Source: Pseudomonas panipatensis (lineage in GTDB: Bacteria; Pseudomonadota; Gammaproteobacteria; Pseudomonadales; Pseudomonadaceae). From it: a stretch of DNA of 64,000 nucleotides. The translations under genes and the position numbers were made by a program. The notes under the pieces were generated by a model. It was not told the DNA's origin and did not search any database. It saw nothing but the letters and a program-made list of their open reading frames with translations. Numbering within the stretch: the stretch's first letter is position 1; the number at the start of each line of letters is the position of its first letter. The stretch covers positions 1-64,000 of the forward strand of contig NZ_FNDS01000009.1 in assembly GCF_900099785.1 (NCBI RefSeq), given 5' to 3'. Positions 62,642 through 64,000 of the stretch are shown here, in pieces.

Positions 62642-62669
62642 AAAAAGCCCGGCGGATGCCGGGCTTTTT
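62642..62669. terminator. Bidirectional terminator after the acyl-CoA dehydrogenase gene
   Basis: Five A, GCCCGGC (62647-62653), loop GGAT, GCCGGGC and five T. Shared by the convergent aldo/keto reductase gene. Confidence 0.92.
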
Positions 62670-62687
62670 GTTGCTGGTCGCCTGGAT

Positions 62688-63725
62688 TCAGGGGGCGGGG
62701 TTGGGCTGGTCCTTGTGGATCGCCTCGATGCCTGCCAGCAGTTCGTCGGACAGTTGCAGTTGCATGCTGCCCAGGTTGCTCTGCAGTTGCTCCAACGACG
62801 TGGCGCCGATGATGTTGCTGGTGACGAAGGTTTGGCGGGTGACAAACGCCAGGGCCATTTGTGCCGGGTCTAGGCCATGTTCACGGGCCAGGGCTACATA
62901 GCGTGCGCAGGCGCGCTCGCTCTGCGGGTTGGTGTAGCGGGTGAAGCGGCTGAACAGGCTGATTCGCGCGTTCGCGGGGCGCGCGCCGTTCTCGTACTTG
63001 CCCGAGAGCATGCCGAAGGCCAGCGGCGAGTAGGCCAGCAGGCCGCATTGTTCGCGTATCGCGATTTCCGCCAGGCCGACCTCGAAGGAGCGGTTGAGCA
63101 GGTTGTAGGGATTCTGGATCGATACCGCCCGGGGCCAGCCGCGTTGCTCGGCGAGTTGGAGAAACTTCATGGCGCCCCAGGGCGTTTCGTTGGAAAGACC
63201 GACGTGGCGAATCTTGCCGGCGCGCACCTGCTCGTCGAGAACCTCCAGGGTTTCCTCCAGCGGAGTGAAGTCTTCATTCGTGTGGCGATAGCCGAGCTGG
63301 CCGAAGAAGTTGGTGCTGCGTTCCGGCCAATGCAGTTGATAGAGGTCGATCCAGTCGGTCTGCAGGCGCTTCAGGCTGGCGTCGAGCGCGGCGACGATAT
63401 TCTTGCGGTCGTGCTTGAGTTGGCCGTCACGGATATGGGCGATGCCGTTGCCGGGGCCGGCGACCTTGCTGGCAAGGATCCATTGAGCGCGATCGCCGCG
63501 CTGGCGGAACCAGTTACCGATGATCTGTTCGGTGCGCGAGTAGGTTTCCGCGCGCGGCGGCACCGGGTACATCTCGGCGGTGTCGATGAAGTTGATCCCT
63601 GCCGCCTTGGCCAGGTCGATCTGGGCAAAGGCCTCGCTTTCGCTGTTCTGTTCGCCCCAGGTCATGGTGCCCAGGCAGAGAGCGCTGACTTTCAGTTCGG
63701 TGCGGCCGAGCGGGCGGTACTCCAT
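62688..63725 (-). CDS. NADP(H)-dependent aldo/keto reductase (Tas-like)
   Basis: 345 residues. AKR catalytic set visible: Asp and Tyr in FIDTAEMY, Lys in LASKVAG and His in LYQLHWPE; the C-terminal nucleotide site around IIGATSLEQLQSN. EMYPVPPRAETYSRTE is the loop of the E. coli Tas subgroup. Substrate unknown. Convergent with the acyl-CoA dehydrogenase, divergent from rplM. Confidence 0.93.
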   Translation of the reverse strand: MEYRPLGRTELKVSALCLGTMTWGEQNSESEAFAQIDLAKAAGINFIDTAEMYPVPPRAETYSRTEQIIGNWFRQRGDRAQWILASKVAGPGNGIAHIRDGQLKHDRKNIVAALDASLKRLQTDWIDLYQLHWPERSTNFFGQLGYRHTNEDFTPLEETLEVLDEQVRAGKIRHVGLSNETPWGAMKFLQLAEQRGWPRAVSIQNPYNLLNRSFEVGLAEIAIREQCGLLAYSPLAFGMLSGKYENGARPANARISLFSRFTRYTNPQSERACARYVALAREHGLDPAQMALAFVTRQTFVTSNIIGATSLEQLQSNLGSMQLQLSDELLAGIEAIHKDQPNPAP

Positions 63726-63894
63726 GCGCGTTTCCTCGTGAAATTAAGTGCGTGATGCGGTTGTAAATTCTGCCGAATTCTGCATAATTCCGCAGCCTTT
63801 CATCGGCGGGGGATGCCTAGCCTGCCGATCGATATATCTAGTCGTTACGGACGCACACTGACCCGAGCCCCAAATCGTGTCTGTTTTCGGCTGT

Positions 63895-63930
63895 CCTTGA
63901 CTTGTCAAGGCAACCACTGTCCAGTAAGAT
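63895..63930 (+). promoter_or_regulatory. rplM promoter with a palindrome over the -35
   Basis: TTGTCA (63902-63907), exactly 17 bases, TAAGAT (63925-63930): a strong sigma-70 promoter about 33 bases before the rplM ATG. CCTTGAC-TT-GTCAAGG (63895-63910) is a perfect dyad covering the -35. Together with the aldo/keto leader the gap is 245 bases. Confidence 0.65.
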
Positions 63931-63970
63931 TCGCCGTCTTATTTTCAGGCGGCCCCTGAGGCTATAACGA

Positions 63971-64000
63971 ATGAAAACTTTCACCGCGAAACCAGAAACT
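63971..64000 (+). CDS. rplM: Ribosomal protein L13, first 10 codons (continues past window)
   Basis: ATG at 63971 opens MKTFTAKPET, the conserved start of L13 in Pseudomonas, at the place where rplM-rpsI follows in PAO1. TGAGG lies 9 bases upstream. Only the N-terminus is in the window. Confidence 0.88.
   Translation, partial: MKTFTAKPET

Overview
The window is GC-rich, gapless-looking chromosomal DNA from a Pseudomonas of the P. aeruginosa group. As far as I remember it, the gene order from position 5634 to the right edge is the PAO1 order PA4492 down to PA4433 (mag operon, gatCAB, mreBCD, maf, cafA/rng, tldD/pmbA, the ptsO-rapZ-ptsN-hpf-rpoN-lpt-kds block, mla, murA, hisGDC, algW, mltB, cysD/cysNC, trpS, zapE, rplM). 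The species itself cannot be fixed without a search. No rRNA, tRNA, CRISPR array or intact mobile element was seen.

Left edge (1-5520), accessory: the 3' part of a filamentous haemagglutinin/CdiA contact-dependent inhibition exoprotein, with its VENN boundary motif, a swapped-in AT-richer C-terminal toxin that looks like a tRNase/PD-(D/E)XK CdiA-CT, a tiny downstream gene with a zinc-ribbon look that is the likely immunity protein, terminators, and a decayed 3' fragment of a DDE (integrase-core) transposase.

5634-15864: a tight six-gene operon, magABCDEF (E. coli yfa-type genes). It encodes a bacterial alpha-2-macroglobulin with an intact thioester (magD), two DUF2135 paralogues at the ends (magA, magF), a membrane-anchored partner (magB), an NlpC/P60-like protein (magC) and a composite protein, MagE, with penicillin-binding-protein-like, SpoIID-like and HExxH segments. 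The last two readings suggest that this protease trap is paired with peptidoglycan-directed enzymes, and this is the most interesting system in the window.

15957-33409: small envelope genes (carboxymuconolactone decarboxylase-like, short RlpA), gatCAB for tRNA amidation, the mreBCD cell-shape operon followed by maf, rng, yhdP, a nitrilase and tldD, then darP/yjgA and pmbA (tldE). mreC appears to start at an ATA codon.

33467-40531 (minus strand): kdsD-kdsC-lptC-lptA-lptB, making and exporting LPS, followed by rpoN-hpf-ptsN-rapZ-ptsO, the sigma-54/nitrogen-PTS cluster. 40775-48676 (plus): mlaFEDCB phospholipid transport, ibaG, murA, hisG, hisD, hisC. 48723-63725: algW, a NIF3-like gene, mltB, cysD-cysNC (sulfate activation), zapG/yhcB, an alpha/beta hydrolase, trpS, zapE, a TPR-type periplasmic protein, a GlxA-type AraC regulator, an LCAD-like acyl-CoA dehydrogenase and an aldo/keto reductase. 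The first ten codons of rplM, behind a good promoter, end the window.
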